A stretch of DNA of 64,000 nucleotides from Armillaria gallica. Lineage: Eukaryota > Basidiomycota > Agaricomycetes > Agaricales > Physalacriaceae. This document shows positions 10,244-21,965 of the stretch, piece by piece. Position 1 is the stretch's first letter. Every line of letters begins with the position of its first letter. The stretch is from positions 496,001 through 560,000 of the forward strand of contig JBANDB010000021.1 in assembly GCA_037576215.1 (NCBI GenBank), read 5' to 3'. Under the pieces are notes generated by a model. The model ran no database searches and was not told the origin of the DNA. It saw only the letters and a program-made list of their open reading frames with translations. A program made the position numbers and the translations under genes.

Positions 10244-10543
10244 ATGACTGCAACCACTGCCATCGACTCAGCCCACTCATTTCTTCACGAATGTCTCGTC
10301 ATCATCCTTATTGCCTACCCAGTCCTCCTCTTCCTCGTTCGTGTCTACCCACAGAACCTCATTTCACCCATCTTCCTCTTAGCACTCACGACAATGTGTA
10401 CCTTTGTGGTATCTGCGGTGCTGAGTGTCATTATGCTCGTCTTTCGCCCCCCAGAGAGTAGGGATGTTGAGGGTTATCACGATGAGAAACTCGTCGCGCC
10501 GATGATTGTCATTTCAGAGTACGATGAGGATGAGAAACTGTGA
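10244..10543 (+). CDS. Small two-TM membrane protein
   Basis: 99 residues, single exon, with an optimal Kozak start (GCCGCCACCATG). Two hydrophobic segments at about residues 14-33 (LVIILIAYPVLLFLVRVY) and 40-66 (ISPIFLLALTTMCTFVVSAV), then an acidic, charged tail ending EYDEDEKL. No family recognised. The hairpin topology with both ends on one side is inferred from the short polar link. Likely real because of the start context and composition, but no homologue is known to me. Confidence 0.5.
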   Translation: MTATTAIDSAHSFLHECLVIILIAYPVLLFLVRVYPQNLISPIFLLALTTMCTFVVSAVLSVIMLVFRPPESRDVEGYHDEKLVAPMIVISEYDEDEKL

Positions 10544-11242
10544 GTGCCTCAGAGTACATTCAGTAAGATTGTCTCATTATTCATGACGCCACACAGATGA
10601 GAATTATACCTAGCACAAATCCGGTTTTCCTTGGGTTTCGGGACATATTCATTTCACTTAGGCGTTAGCTGGGATTTCATGTTTGTCAGAACTCAAATTT
10701 TAGGGTGGTTACATATGGGGATGTCACTGTGAGTTCATTCGGACTAGTAGCGAACCCCCACCGTTATTTTTGGATTGTCAGCCAGTTAGAACCGAGGAGG
10801 TATTTTTAGCTATTCTTCGTCTTCCGGAAATAAATGGATGATGGGTACCCCTCACTTCCTACGATCACCGGACGATATTCTTGATGGTTGGTAGCTAGTA
10901 AGTTTAGCTCAGTCATGACCGGACTTGACACCAAGCGCTTGCTCGGGAACGCTGGGTTGCATGTGGACTGTGAGCTTCTTTCCCGACTCGGGAGGTCTAT
11001 TTATCCTTGATGTCGGAGGGAGAACGACACTCGATGCACATGTTCGGCGTTTGAAGAAATAATTCCGACTATTTCGAACTTCAGCCATGTTACTGCTAAA
11101 GAATTTCTTGGCTGTCCCAGAGCAAGGATGAGAATCTGGGGTCACGGGACCGCGAGTCCTGATTCTCAGACTTCCACCGCCTCCTTTCTTTTTTCCTTCA
11201 TCTTCATCTTCCTCTAAAACGTTTACTGTTTACCCGGAAACC
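10544..11242. other. No gene recognised
   Basis: About 700 nt with no convincing coding signal; a CT-rich tract (11176-11215) just upstream of the next gene is a typical fungal promoter or leader feature. Confidence 0.45.
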
Positions 11243-11845
11243 ATGGGTCAATATTGGACGATCGTTAATATTGACAGACGCGAGCATCTCGGACATTGGG
11301 GCAAACTGGGCGAGTTCTTCGAAGCCCATGACAGTTTAGACATCATTCTCCTTTTGGCAGACTCATGGGCAGGCTGCCGTATCATGTGTCTCGGAGACTA
11401 CATGATAAACTGTCCCCCAAACGTCCTCACCTCTGAGGAACTTGCCGAAATCGAGAGCCTCCCTGAGAATACCGAGACAGAGCGCGGCAAGACATTGTAC
11501 TCGTTGGCGACTGAGCATTACAAGCATGTTTCCAATCGGATAAGATGGGGCGACTTGCGTGGGATGGTCCTGAGGAATCGGACGAAACGCGTTTATGTGC
11601 GACGAGACGAGGTACTGGAGGGATTGGCGAGCCGTGAGGGTGATATTGGCAGTGTACTGCTTACCAACATCTCTTGGTCAGACGACCCGTCGTGTGCGAT
11701 GCGATTGGATCTTTCGAGAGGCGCGTGGGCTGGGGATAGGCTAGATGTGGTGCCGCTGAATGTGGTGGAGACTAACGAGGAGTGGGAAGATGTGACAGAA
11801 GACCAAATTAAACTTACTTTGTTTGCTCTTAGCCGTAACGACTAA
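11243..11845 (+). CDS. MGQYW-family protein, copy 1
   Basis: Intronless, 200 residues, member of an uncharacterised family present three times here (also 12470 and 41236). Conserved blocks: MGQYWTIVNIDRR; WAGCRIMCLG; CPPNVLTSEE; VLRNRTKRVYVRRD; VLLTNISWSDDPSC; RGAWAGDRLDVVPL; and EEWEDVTEDQIK near the C-terminus. The initial Met-Gly could be an N-myristoylation site, and three Cys lie close together (CRIMC...CPP). No signal peptide or TM segment. Start fixed by the conserved MGQ. Function unknown; I recall only unannotated mushroom homologues. Confidence 0.8.
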   Translation: MGQYWTIVNIDRREHLGHWGKLGEFFEAHDSLDIILLLADSWAGCRIMCLGDYMINCPPNVLTSEELAEIESLPENTETERGKTLYSLATEHYKHVSNRIRWGDLRGMVLRNRTKRVYVRRDEVLEGLASREGDIGSVLLTNISWSDDPSCAMRLDLSRGAWAGDRLDVVPLNVVETNEEWEDVTEDQIKLTLFALSRND

Positions 11846-12359
11846 GATTCTCCGTATTTTATCTGCTACTTATTATGGATCGTATGTCTTGACATTTTGT
11901 GGTTGTATGGTGAGCGCTGTACGGATACGAATCACCCATCCGTGCGTTATAGAGTCACTCTACTCAGTCGACTATGATTTCACCAAAGCAGTATCAATCA
12001 TTAACGAGCCCCATGATATACCGTGCGAAGGAGTCGACTCTGTTGGAAGAGACTCACTTCTTCTGTCCTGAAAACGTTATAATCATCCGATAGTAAAGCT
12101 TGAACAGCCCGAACATCTTATTCTCAAGGAATCTTCCCCGCTGTGAATACGCAGATTCTAAGGCTATTTATGAACCACGAGTTTCTTTTCAAGGTCATCG
12201 AGAGGTCTGGCCTTCCCTAATGTCAGAGAACGTCAGCGTAGTGTCAGATATTGAAGAGCTAATGGGACTGGTTGTTCTAAACGGCAAACTTCAGCTGCCC
12301 CATGTCCAGGCTACTATATGGTTTTCCTGAAGCGTGATGCGGAAGCGAAGTTCGACCGG

Positions 12360-12367
12360 TATTTAAG
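12360..12367 (+). promoter_or_regulatory. TATA-like element before MGQHW copy 2
   Basis: TATTTAAG located 103 nt before the ATG at 12470, followed by a pyrimidine-rich stretch. Confidence 0.35.
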
Positions 12368-12469
12368 CGCGGATCACGAGACCATAAGTTTTTTTCTTTG
12401 CTTTTCAGAAACTTTTCTTTACACCTCTTTATACCCACACAATCGCCATCCTCGCCTTGCCAGAAAACC

Positions 12470-13069
12470 ATGGGTCAACACTGGCAAATCATTAACATCG
12501 ACAAACGCGAGAATCTCGGAAACTGGGGTAACTTATGCGAGTTCTTTACAACCCCCAACCATTCTGGCGATCTCATCTCCCTTTTGGTGGACCCGTCACG
12601 GTGGGCGGGCTGCCGGATCATGTGTATTGGAAGTGACATGAAAAAGTGTCCGCCAGGCGTCCTCACCTCGAAGGAAGTTGCTGAGATCGAGAAGCTCCCT
12701 AACACCCGGTACGGCAAGACGTTATATACGTTGGCGGCTGGGTATTTCAAGGAGGCGCCCCCTTGGCCGCATCGTAGCGTCCGCGGGACAGTTTTGAGGA
12801 ATTTGACGAAGCGTATTTATGTGCGGGGAGATGTGGTAATGGAGGAATTGGAGCTCTGGACTGGCCATGTGTCCAATGTGCTACTTGCCAACATCTGCTG
12901 GTCGGACGACTCGTCGTGCGAGTTGGCAGTGGACGTGACGAGAGGCGCGTGGGCGGGGGATAGGCTTGACGTGGTGCCACTGAGCGTGGTTGAGAATGAC
13001 GAGGAATGGGAAGATGTAACGGAAGACCAGGTTAAGTTCACTAGGTTTGCGCTTAGCCATACCATGTAA
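12470..13069 (+). CDS. MGQHW-family protein, copy 2
   Basis: Intronless, 199 residues, tandem neighbour of copy 1 with the same strand and order of motifs: MGQHWQIINIDKRE, WAGCRIMCIGSDM, CPPGVLTSKE, LRNLTKRIYVRGD, VLLANICWSDDSSC, RGAWAGDRLDVVPLS, EEWEDVTEDQVK. The open frame extends 24 codons upstream, but the alignment with both paralogues puts the start at 12470 in context AAACCATGGG, like copy 1 (GAAACCATGGG). The tandem arrangement implies local duplication. Function unknown. Confidence 0.8.
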   Translation: MGQHWQIINIDKRENLGNWGNLCEFFTTPNHSGDLISLLVDPSRWAGCRIMCIGSDMKKCPPGVLTSKEVAEIEKLPNTRYGKTLYTLAAGYFKEAPPWPHRSVRGTVLRNLTKRIYVRGDVVMEELELWTGHVSNVLLANICWSDDSSCELAVDVTRGAWAGDRLDVVPLSVVENDEEWEDVTEDQVKFTRFALSHTM

Positions 13070-13199
13070 CTCTGATAATCGTGCGTCTGTTCAAAATTGG
13101 TACCAGATATGGCGCTTCGTACAGACTACTGAGCTCGGAAAAGAAGTACTATTGCACCGAACCGTGACACCAAGACTAACTACACATCCATAACCAATA

Positions 13200-14095
13200 A
13201 TCTAACCATGGCCCCGAAAGTCCTACGAACGGACATACGTCCCCCCGCAGTCCAGCACTTTCGAGTACTGTTTTTGACGGCAGTCATTCCCTTCAAATCG
13301 ATCCTGCGCGATGTCGGCCGAGGTATCTTGACCTATAATGGCGCGATGAGAAGATGAATTTGAAAAGTGAACGGTATGGAATATCTTACCATCGAGAGAA
13401 ACAAGAACGCAATGGAGCAACGGACATCTGTCCCACTCTCCAAATCCTCTAGTGATTACACACTATCAGAAAAAGGAGCAGACAGCGCCCGAAGCCCCGA
13501 ATCCTATCAAGACAATCAAAAGTGCCGACGGGTCAATCTGAAGACATCAGACATCGTCCCCATCTGAGGATAGCGACAACATCCGCAAGGGAATTAGTGC
13601 GCTCCCACCCCCCGTGCGCTGGAAAACCAACACACAGTAGCACCGCGACGCCCTAGAGAGGTCTCGTCGGGTCAGTCGTAGCTTTTGTCCCCCCATTACG
13701 GCCATCCATCGAAGCCGAGCTTCAGAAAGAACAAGATGAGCAACAGCAGTCAAAGGAATGGCCATTCTGTTTACCGTCATCCAAGACGAGAACGCGGCGG
13801 AGCTTCTCCCGCCCAAAACGAATATCGCTGAGCTATGTATGAAGAGCGCGGTCAGACCGAGAGATGAGTCAAAACGAAAATACATACCGAATAAGAAGAT
13901 TGTCCTCAAAACGCGTTGGGCGGGATAGAAACAAATGAGGCCATCGTGCTATCTGCAAACGCACCAACTAAGCATAAGTCAATTAGAAACGAGTAAGTGA
14001 GGAAAGGCGAGCTCACAAATGCTCGACGCTAGGCAGCCAGAGCAGGGGAAGATGCTGCATTTCCTGTTGCTTTGCTCTCCTTTTATACTATTCCC
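13200..14095 (-). other. Possible unrecognised spliced minus-strand gene
   Basis: A good minus-strand TATA box (TATAAAAGG near 14083-14091) is followed by several intron-like blocks: GTGAGC...GCAG near 13970-14020, GTATGT...ATAG near 13835-13889, GTAAAC...GAAG near 13730-13784 and GTAAGA...TATAG near 13345. The joined exons give short open stretches (e.g. RFEDNLLIR) but I could not assemble one long frame without stops and recognise no family. May be a non-coding or decayed transcript. Confidence 0.3.
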
Positions 14096-14099
14096 CTTC

Positions 14100-15093
14100 C
14101 GACTATTCTTATTTTTCGCTGGCTCACTGGGACATCCCAATGAGGCAAAAGGTGAAAAACTGTGCTTGTCTGTGGGTTAGATGCTGTGCTTTGTTTGGCG
14201 TGGTCTCACTTACCCCCAGAAATCGCCTCTTGCCTTCCTTTCACCATGTCGGCTGCAAAGTCTGCGTGACGGAGGTCATGGAACGCGGTGATATTTGACC
14301 TAGTCGACGTCATTCTATTGAAGTCATGGAACGGGTGTCACCCCGTGTAACTTTTGAGGCTAGAAAACGTATCTAGGACGATAGAAATCTATGAGTACTC
14401 TGGCTATATGCGGTCAGATTCGGTGGATAGATAGGTCAGCGACCATTCACCTTTACCAGTATTCCCTTGTATTCAATATGGCGCGAAATGCAATGCAGTG
14501 AGATTGGCGTGATAGTAAGATGTTGAGCAACATATTGGCGAAAGCGAGCGAAAATTCGGCTACTCTGCAGTAATCAAGCTTGAGCCAAAATATAATACGG
14601 TGCAACACGTACATATCCCATGAATCCCGGCACATCGACGGCCTGAAGGAAAGCAGCAGAGCCCACTCTTGGAGCGACGTTACCACGACGCGCCTGTGGA
14701 TTTCTAACGCGAAAGGTGGTCGTAAGAAGGCAAGGATTGTAATTGAAATTGAGGGTGGCTCCATCAATTTCCGTCCGGCATCTTCCGCGGGTGCATCCCG
14801 CTAGCCGTATATATTCCGTCTTTTATCGGTTGTTAAGTTTTGTACATTTTTGAAATTGGTAGTTCTTTCAAGATATTTCGCAGCTCAAAATTAGCGATAA
14901 GCAGGATCCAATCAATTTTTGTTTTGAGCAAAATGAGCCTCGAGACAAGTCGAGAGCAGTTTCTCAGCCACAACTCTACGGCTGGCTGGACTCACGCGCT
15001 TGATCTTTCTTGGTTGGCACGAAGCTGAAATTCTTGAAAAAATTAATAGACTGAAGGCGATAAAAGTGAGTTTGCTCGTCGGCCCAGCTGACC
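14100..15093. other. No gene recognised
   Basis: Only short overlapping frames on both strands; nothing supported. Confidence 0.45.
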
Positions 15094-16895
15094 TCACTCC
15101 AAACAAAACTCAATAACACCAGTCTCCCCGATATCCCACACCCGCACAAAATTCAATCCCGACTCTCTGCCGAGCTCCACAATCTGATCCAACCGGCGTT
15201 CTTGACCGTTGAACAAGCACATCACTGCCAAATCGAGGTTGTACTGGCGTATACGTCCAGCACCGTAATTCGGCAACAGAGGGTCAGGAGCCGCTTTTAG
15301 TCCCGGAGCTAGGGTGCTCTCTCGGTTGACATGTTGAAGAAGATGTTCGTCTGGTGTAAAGGTTACAGAGAGAATACGCAGTAGAGACCCAGAGAGACTT
15401 ACGGATTAACAGGCGACTGTTTTGTTGCATAGCGTTCTTCACACCAGTAAGAATCATCTTGCACTCCTTGTCTGGCCAGTTGTGTCTATAAAGCAAGACT
15501 AAGTGCTATGTGTCCTCCCAAGTATAGCAACGCAACTGACAAGACATGCTTCAGCTAACAGGGATTTTGTCACCACGAGAAGGAATTAACCCGAGGTCGA
15601 GCACTTACATAGTATACATCGCAGCCACCGACTGGAGATTCGACCAAGAAGTCCATAGCCTTGAAATTTACACGCCCAGTTTCAATCGCGGCAGGGCATA
15701 GTTTTGGCCAGACGTCGTTCTTCGCACTCTGTGTTTGAGCAGGTAGGTCCTGGATCACGATACGAAGATGTGGATGCGCTTCCGCTAACTGCATAGAGAT
15801 TGTCCCAATACCGCCTCCGACATCACACACAGTGGCGCCATCGCGCAGAGCTACCCATGGGTATTCATGAATAATCATCGACGTTTCAGTAGTGGTATTC
15901 CATTCTTGTATCGCTTGCCCGAAGCGCGCACCTCTCATGACACCGATATCCGTTCCCTATTTATCAGTCACTGAGTAAGACATGGAAATCTGAATAAGAC
16001 ACGACACGTGCTATTCCTTCATACCACGAGTATATTGAGCCAGGGTACTTGCTCCAAGAGTTGAATGGCGCATGAGCAGGTGAGTATGAATGACCCCAAT
16101 CCGGGTCCCGTAGGTTCTCAGTGAGCATGGAAGCAGATTTGTTGGCTTCATCTGTACTGGGATACCATAGGAAGCTTGCGTATTGATTGAAGGGGTAAAC
16201 TCACATAACGGTGGCATACACTGCTATACCGTCACCGCTTACAAGCGCCATACTGAGACGATTGTTTGCAAAGACGTCACGGTCGACTGGAAGGCGCGTC
16301 GTGCTGAATTGTCATGCAGAAAGCAATGCAACTTCCGTTACTTGCCTTCTCGGAAACAATGCCTGCTGGCAAGTAATCTCATAATTCTTCCTAGTTTCTG
16401 AGGTTCTGCGCCCGAGAGGGTACCAAGCTCAGAGACGTGAAGACCTTCTGGTTTGGCGAGGAGATAGTCGGCGATTTTGAAATCAATGACGACGCGAATG
16501 CAAGCAGGTTCGAACATCTTGCGAGAAAAGGTGTATATCAGGAGGACAGCATTTGTGTTACGTTTGCTTCCTTACGCCAAATACTCTCTGTCGGAAGATA
16601 CTATTCAGTCCAGCTCTACATAGTAGCGAAAGCTTAAACTCACGTTGAGCATGGTATGATTGGGACGAGCGATAAGAGCGCAGAGCTGTGCACAAGCACC
16701 TTCTATTGTCTGAACAGCCTCCATCATCTCCACTGAATACGACTCAGGACTATCTAGAGGATGACGAGCAGTGTCGTCCAACGACGGAACCTCAGGACGG
16801 CAAGTTTGAGCGAAGACTTTTTGCACAACATCGACGGCACCCGCGATAAGAGAAACAAGCGCAGAAAGCGTATTTTCCGTGCAACTTCTAGTCAT
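15094..16895 (-). CDS. Family-2 S-adenosylmethionine O-methyltransferase
   Basis: Methylates hydroxyl groups of aromatic or polyketide-like compounds (family role). Exons deduced on the minus strand: 16644-16895, a possible 12-nt exon 16576-16587, 16346-16517, 16205-16286, a block from 16156 to about 16013, 15609-15956, a 14-nt exon 15541-15554, 15403-15485, 15094-15350. Motifs: winged-helix part (MFEPACIRVVIDFKIADYLL, ADYLLAKPEGLHVSEL), VFANNRLS, the SAM-binding loop DVGGGIGTISMQLAEAHP, IQDLP, and YYLKHVLHNWPDKEC with the catalytic His of the family's HxxHDWxD. The 14-nt exon completes this motif. The intron at 16287-16345 needs a GC donor. The next donor, near 16010, is ambiguous. Looks intact. 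No other biosynthetic genes adjoin it. Confidence 0.8.
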
Positions 16896-17019
16896 CTGTT
16901 CCTTGCCCGACAGTATTTTAATTCTTGGATGTGTGCTCGAGGAAATCAGCAACCTCAGTCAGAGGTGGTGGTGAATGAAGGAGTGATGCAGCGGGCCGGA
17001 CACACGAGGGTAAGAGCAG

Positions 17020-17700
17020 AAAAGGAAACATTGAATTTCAAAATCCCATCAGTCCCTTGCTCTCGTGTCGTTTTGGCATTGCCTTCTTGGACCGCCAAAA
17101 CCTGACCGGGCAGTAAATATGGGTGCCAAAAAACTGCATGAATAGTAGGTACCCATCGTTACCCCCTTAAAACTTCGAGCAAGGTCTGACACACCACCCT
17201 CAGGCCTCTTCTTACCTAGGATCTTGGTTGCATTGTACTGTTATCTAGGGCAAAACAAACGTGTCTCTCTCCAATAAACCTTGATCAAGCGATGCCGATG
17301 TGTACCAGTAAATTTCTCAGATATACGTTCTATTCTTTGTCAAATATCGCGGATTAATTTCCTCGCAGACCACTGATAAATTACCGTCTCAGATCGCTTC
17401 AGCCAGTCGACCAGAATTAAATGGACCTTGCACTGATATACACACCACACCGCATCACTACATCCAGGCTGTCTTATTTGAACATAAATATGTGTTCGGA
17501 TCTCCAAGTGTGCCTCACGGTGCACTTCATTCGCTTCCGGAACATGGCAGGTTCCCTCTTTTGAGGGAAGCATCAGTTCTAGACTTCAGTATACGACTGA
17601 GATGTGCCAACGTTGACCGTTAGTTAAATAGTCGTAGCCTCGAGCTGATGGTCTACGACCCTTCGTGAACAAAGTCGTCTACCGGGTGTGTGCGCTTGGT
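17020..17700. repeat. Dispersed repeat, copy A
   Basis: About 680 nt that realigns, with roughly 20-25% divergence by eye, to 47985-48655. Shared islands include AATTTCAAAATC, CAAGGTCTGA, CCCTCAGGCC, GTCTCAGATCG, ATGTGTTCGGA, CTCCAAG, GAGGGA.GCATCAG and GTGTGTGCGCTTGGTAA. No shared open frame, terminal inverted repeats or target duplications found. Could be an old element fragment or duplicated upstream region of the methyltransferase. Confidence 0.6.
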
Positions 17701-18400
17701 AAACCTTCGTTTCGCGCTGCTGATCGGTATTTCCAGATGCTGCGACTTGGTATGAGATTTTCTCAAAAGTCACGATGGTGGTTATTGATGTCTACCCGAA
17801 GATTTATTTGCTTCTCTCAGATCCCCGATAGCGGCAACAAAAGGTACGCAGTTTGTGTTTATGTATTCATTTACTTATAATTCTTCGTCGTAGAGGATCT
17901 TCGCACTGAATGTGACTTAGTGAATTTATATTTCATTTGACGAGTACACCCAAGTACACCGACACCCCTCCCGAAGTCGTCCAGAAATACGCAGAAATTG
18001 TCCTGGAATCCATCAGAAAGCCTGATCCATCGATGAGGCAGCGCTTGGGGTCATTGCATAGGAGTCGAGTTTATTCCCTGTGTGTCGCAGGCTCGCTCTC
18101 ATCATCGACTATAAGGAATCAGGATTGGGCTCTTGGGATGAACACGGCTAGCGATGCCTCTCGAAAGCACTTTGTAGAAGGCTCCGAGCATTACACATAT
18201 TCTGTCGTCTTACAAGCGGAGCATCGAAGATTATTTTGACGTTCGTTGTTTGACCGTCGGTGTAAACCCGGCCATTTCAGTGACAGAGCTCGAATGCGAC
18301 TTACTTATCTGATAAGGTATTTCACGACCGAATTGTCGTCGCTCTGCAAAGTTTGGGTCGCGAAATGATAGTCCTAGATAGTGTAAGGCTTACCTACTAG
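17701..18400 (+). pseudogene. Unrecognised decayed gene
   Basis: Contains coding-like pieces in shifting frames: STPKYTDTPPEVVQKYAEIV (from about 17942) and, after frame changes, YKRSIEDYFDVRCLTVGVNP (about 18210-18270). Stops and frame jumps separate them and no start codon precedes the first piece (TTG at 17937). Family not recognised. Confidence 0.3.
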
Positions 18401-18816
18401 TTTCTTGCCAGGTTGTATTGCGCACAAGCATTGAACAATCCTCTATACTCTACTACTGTAAAATATTGTTGTGTCTGAAGCCGCTTCTTGTGGGCCTACC
18501 TGGAATGGGTATCGGCTTTCCAAAAAAAAAGGGTAAAATTCACAATCAACACTAAATTACAACCTAATAGTATTGCAACTAGCCTGCCACTGGCGAGTCC
18601 GGCTTTATTATATATTCGCGGAACTCGTGGGTGTATGAAACGAGTCCGACGAGGTCCGACGGTTGACTGGAAAACACGTGTTATTCAGGGCCGGGCCGAC
18701 AATTTCAATGGCGCTCCTACTCAGCCCGAGCTGTACTGTCACTAGTACAAATCTGCGATTCTTTTTTATCCTTGCTCCCTCGCATCTACGATACTCATCT
18801 CTTCGCGTCAGTAACA

Positions 18817-20476
18817 ATGGATGTAAGTTCACATTTTTGGACATAATCTCCATTCTCGAAACTGACTCTAGATTGACGCTCTACCAGAACATCCGCGAAG
18901 GCCTCTGCTTGAAATGCAAAGAATTTCTCTTGCTCCCCAAAGAGCCACCCGCCTTTACAATCCCACTATCCCTGGCTCATCTCTCGCAAACGAACGAAGT
19001 CCCACCAGAGTCAGAAGTAGAGGATCTAAAGAAATCGAGAGAGCACATCAGACATTCAATCGGGGAACTTGATGATCAAATTCGTGGCCTCACTCTCATA
19101 CTAGAGACACTCCGAGTCGAGCGTGCGCGCCAGCAAGGAATCGATGACGAGTATACTGCCATCCTTGCTCCCATACGTCGCATCCCCTCCGAAATGTTAT
19201 CAGAGATATTTTTCCATGCACAGGAAGAGTGCCATCGAGTATTCGATGTGTCAAGTCCCTCCTGGGTGTTGAGTTGGGTTTGCAGCTCATGGCGGACGGT
19301 CATGGTGAATTGTTCGGAGTTTTGGTGCAATCTCGATGTTTTCCCCCGCTGGAATATGACGGGAAATGGTATACCTTTACTCCGGACTACAATCGGCCGA
19401 GCTGGAGAGCGCAAGCTCATTTTCCAATTGCGCTTCAGGAATCGGCTTCCCTCTGATTCGGACATAATTCTTCTTCTCCGCGTCTTGATGGAGTCCTCGG
19501 ACCGCTGGCTCATTGCCCACTTGAATTTGCCGGCTGAATTTCTGCCTGCTTTTACACCCATACGTGGCAGACTTGATAGTCTAGAATATCTGCATATATT
19601 CTGCGATGATTGCTCGCTGGACGTTCATATCAGTGCATTTGAAGTAGCGCCCCAGCTGAAATCCGTATCGATATCTGGCCTCCAGGGTACGATGGTATCG
19701 CTGCCGCCGTCTCGTCTCTTGGAATTCCGCGATGACAGACCATATGGTGAATGCATATTTCCTGGATATCATCCGCAACGCACCTGACCTGCATACATTC
19801 AGTGTAGGGCACCAGAATTTAGCCGCCGACGGAGTCTTGGGTGTGGCACCACGCATTCTGCACCCCAATATCCATGTCCTTCATGCATGCGAAGGTTCCT
19901 TCCTTCGCAGTCTCACCCTTCCGCAACTGGAGCACGTGTGCTTGGCGGTGGGCCTGAGTGCGAATTTCCCGAAGAGTCCCTTCCCAGTCTATATGACCTG
20001 CTGTAACACTCGCACTTCTCTCTCCGAAGTTTACGCATCATGGATCCCTGGTCGCTGGAGTCTACCCTCCTCGACATCCTTCAGTTGACTCCGCGTCTTG
20101 AGGATTTCTGTGTTTCTAGCCTTGGCTGGGGAGAGGATTTCAACACCATCATGCAGATCATCTCTCGCATGTCTGATAAAGACGAAGAACACCGCCTGTG
20201 TCTCATCCCTGAGCTGAGAAGCTTTGATTTATCGTTGAAGCATCTAACATTTCCACGCCCTTTACGTTCAACGACACGGCTCTCGTGGACATGATTGCTT
20301 CTCGATGGAACCCAGTGCCAATCCGGGGGGAGAAATTACGGCGCGTCCATATGCGAATAGATCGGGATTTGGCCGCTCCAGGAAGCTTTTCGCAGGACAT
20401 TCAAAACCGATTGAACACTTATAAAGAGGAAGGTCTCGATATCTCGATTGTTGATACAGACACCATATACGTTTGA
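18817..20476 (+). pseudogene. F-box/LRR-like gene copy, frameshifted
   Basis: Decayed paralogue of the intact gene at 32963-34723. Shared N-terminus after a likely intron (GTAAGT at 18823): NIREGLCLKCKEF, a coiled-coil region (ESEVEDLKKSREHIRH), the F-box PIRRIPSEMLSEIFFHAQ and SWVLSWVCSSWRTV. The frame breaks at about 19745 (after RPYGE), again near 19965 and near 20275; the corresponding regions continue in other frames (FLDIIRNAPDLHTF, HACEGSFLRSLTLPQLEH, GEGLDIS-like end EEGLDISIVDTDTIYV). Similarity includes upstream sequence (AATCTGCGATTC), so promoter and gene were duplicated together. Confidence 0.75.
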
Positions 20477-20989
20477 TATACCAGTGGTCACAGCTAGAGT
20501 TCAATCTAGTCTACTCTCTACTCTCTTTATCGATTCTCGTATCTTCTCTGTGATTCTTCCAAGACAATTGAAAGGGCCGCATAGCTCAAGTGTACTTTCC
20601 AACATCGTCACATTTTGGCTGCTTATGCGGAGGGTGACGCGATAATTCATGACTAGTGAGTACTTAACATGCGTGCGGATGATCTTACTGTTAAATGCCT
20701 CCTTGCTCATCTCCCGACGGTCCCCGGCGCGTCGACGCGTCGCGACGCGATAGTCACGTGCTTCGAATGTTTCATGTTCAGCTAGGTTCAGCTATCGATT
20801 TGAATTTCTCAAGAACAGCCTCTTGCCATCGCTCTCCATCATTTCAAGGTGACAGATTAGGGATGCATTTGTAACGATTTATCAGCTCAAGAACATGATT
20901 ATATTCCTCTCTATTTGCTGATAAATTGTCCAGGTACTCAGCACATGCTACTGGCCCCCTGAGTCATCGGTGGCGAACAGGAATCAGTC
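20477..20989. other. No gene recognised
   Basis: About 510 nt between two F-box relics; contains a CG-rich palindromic spot (CGCGTCGACGCGTCGCGACGCG at about 20730, 22 nt, described here only by position) but no supported gene. Confidence 0.4.
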
Positions 20990-21902
20990 ATGACTCTTTG
21001 GAATAATCATGCATGTCGTCAAGCGACTTCGTTAGCCGATCTTCCAAACGAACTATTGATCATGATTTTCCATCAAATCAGCACCGGCGACATGGTTGCG
21101 GTGGCTTGTCTCTGCCGTCGACTCAGCGAAGTCATACCACTTTCATACCTCCAAGAACCTTCTCGGAGACTACGTGCAGTTTGTAAATATCGGACGACCG
21201 TTCAGCTCCCTGCGCCATTTGCGGCTTTGCTTGGTAAACAAACCCCATATCACGTCTAAGACATTTCGGTTCTCCGCGAGCATTGAGAAGGAGATGAAAG
21301 AAGTTGATCGCTACCTTGCTTCAATTTCCCATTCTCCAGCCCTTCATATCGACTTCCGCTCGCTCTCCTTTGCTCTGTTGCCCGACGTAAAGCAGTGCCA
21401 GTCGGATATTCTTCTATCGTTCAAAAAATTTTGCGAGACGCTCTCCAAACTGAAATGTCGCACCCTCACAACGTCCGCCTACGCATCCTCCCTCAAGCTT
21501 TTAGAAGACCCCGTTTTCAAACCAACGCCGTTGACAACACTACGTACTATCACACTCTGCGCGCAGCCGAAACATTTCATGGACTGGCTCATCGACTCTA
21601 TTAATCATTCGAATGTGCAATCCCTGACAGTAATGTTTAACGGCACAGACATCCTTCCTCGTCTCACCAACTTGCTTTGTCGCGGCCCCAATACCTCACT
21701 CGTTGCTGTAACGACATTTCTTGCTCCCCACCCGACCTTGCAAAGCCTTCATCTGCTCGGTAGCACGTCTCCTGCGAGCATGAGCTTGCTGCAAGACGGA
21801 GTTGGGTCATTCCCTTGCATGAAAAGCACTCCTCGTCTCCGCGCAAGCGATTGGACAATATCCACTAGTTGTAGAGAACAAATGGGATTAGTCGGCAAAT
21901 GA
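20990..21902 (+). pseudogene. F-box protein gene with a frameshift
   Basis: Begins MTLWNNHACRQATSLADLPN and an F-box (LADLPNELLIMIFHQISTGD, then VAVACLCRRLSEV). After about 21150 the coding potential moves to the +1 frame (FVNIGRPFSSLRHLRLCLVN, later LRTITLCAQPKHFMDWLIDS) and runs to 21902. A single-base indel or an unseen intron would explain it. F-box proteins usually link substrates to SCF ubiquitin ligases; the C-terminal part would be the recognition region. Not closely related to the other F-box genes in the window. Confidence 0.6.
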
Positions 21903-21965
21903 CAACCAAACCGGCGACCAAAAGTGGGCCTCTGGTCAGAAGATGTCGATGAGTATAGAGGAGGT

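Noticed and set aside
16010..16018. A further GC-AG intron in the methyltransferase
   Set aside because: GT donors in the same phase are available a few bases away, so the GC donor is not required.
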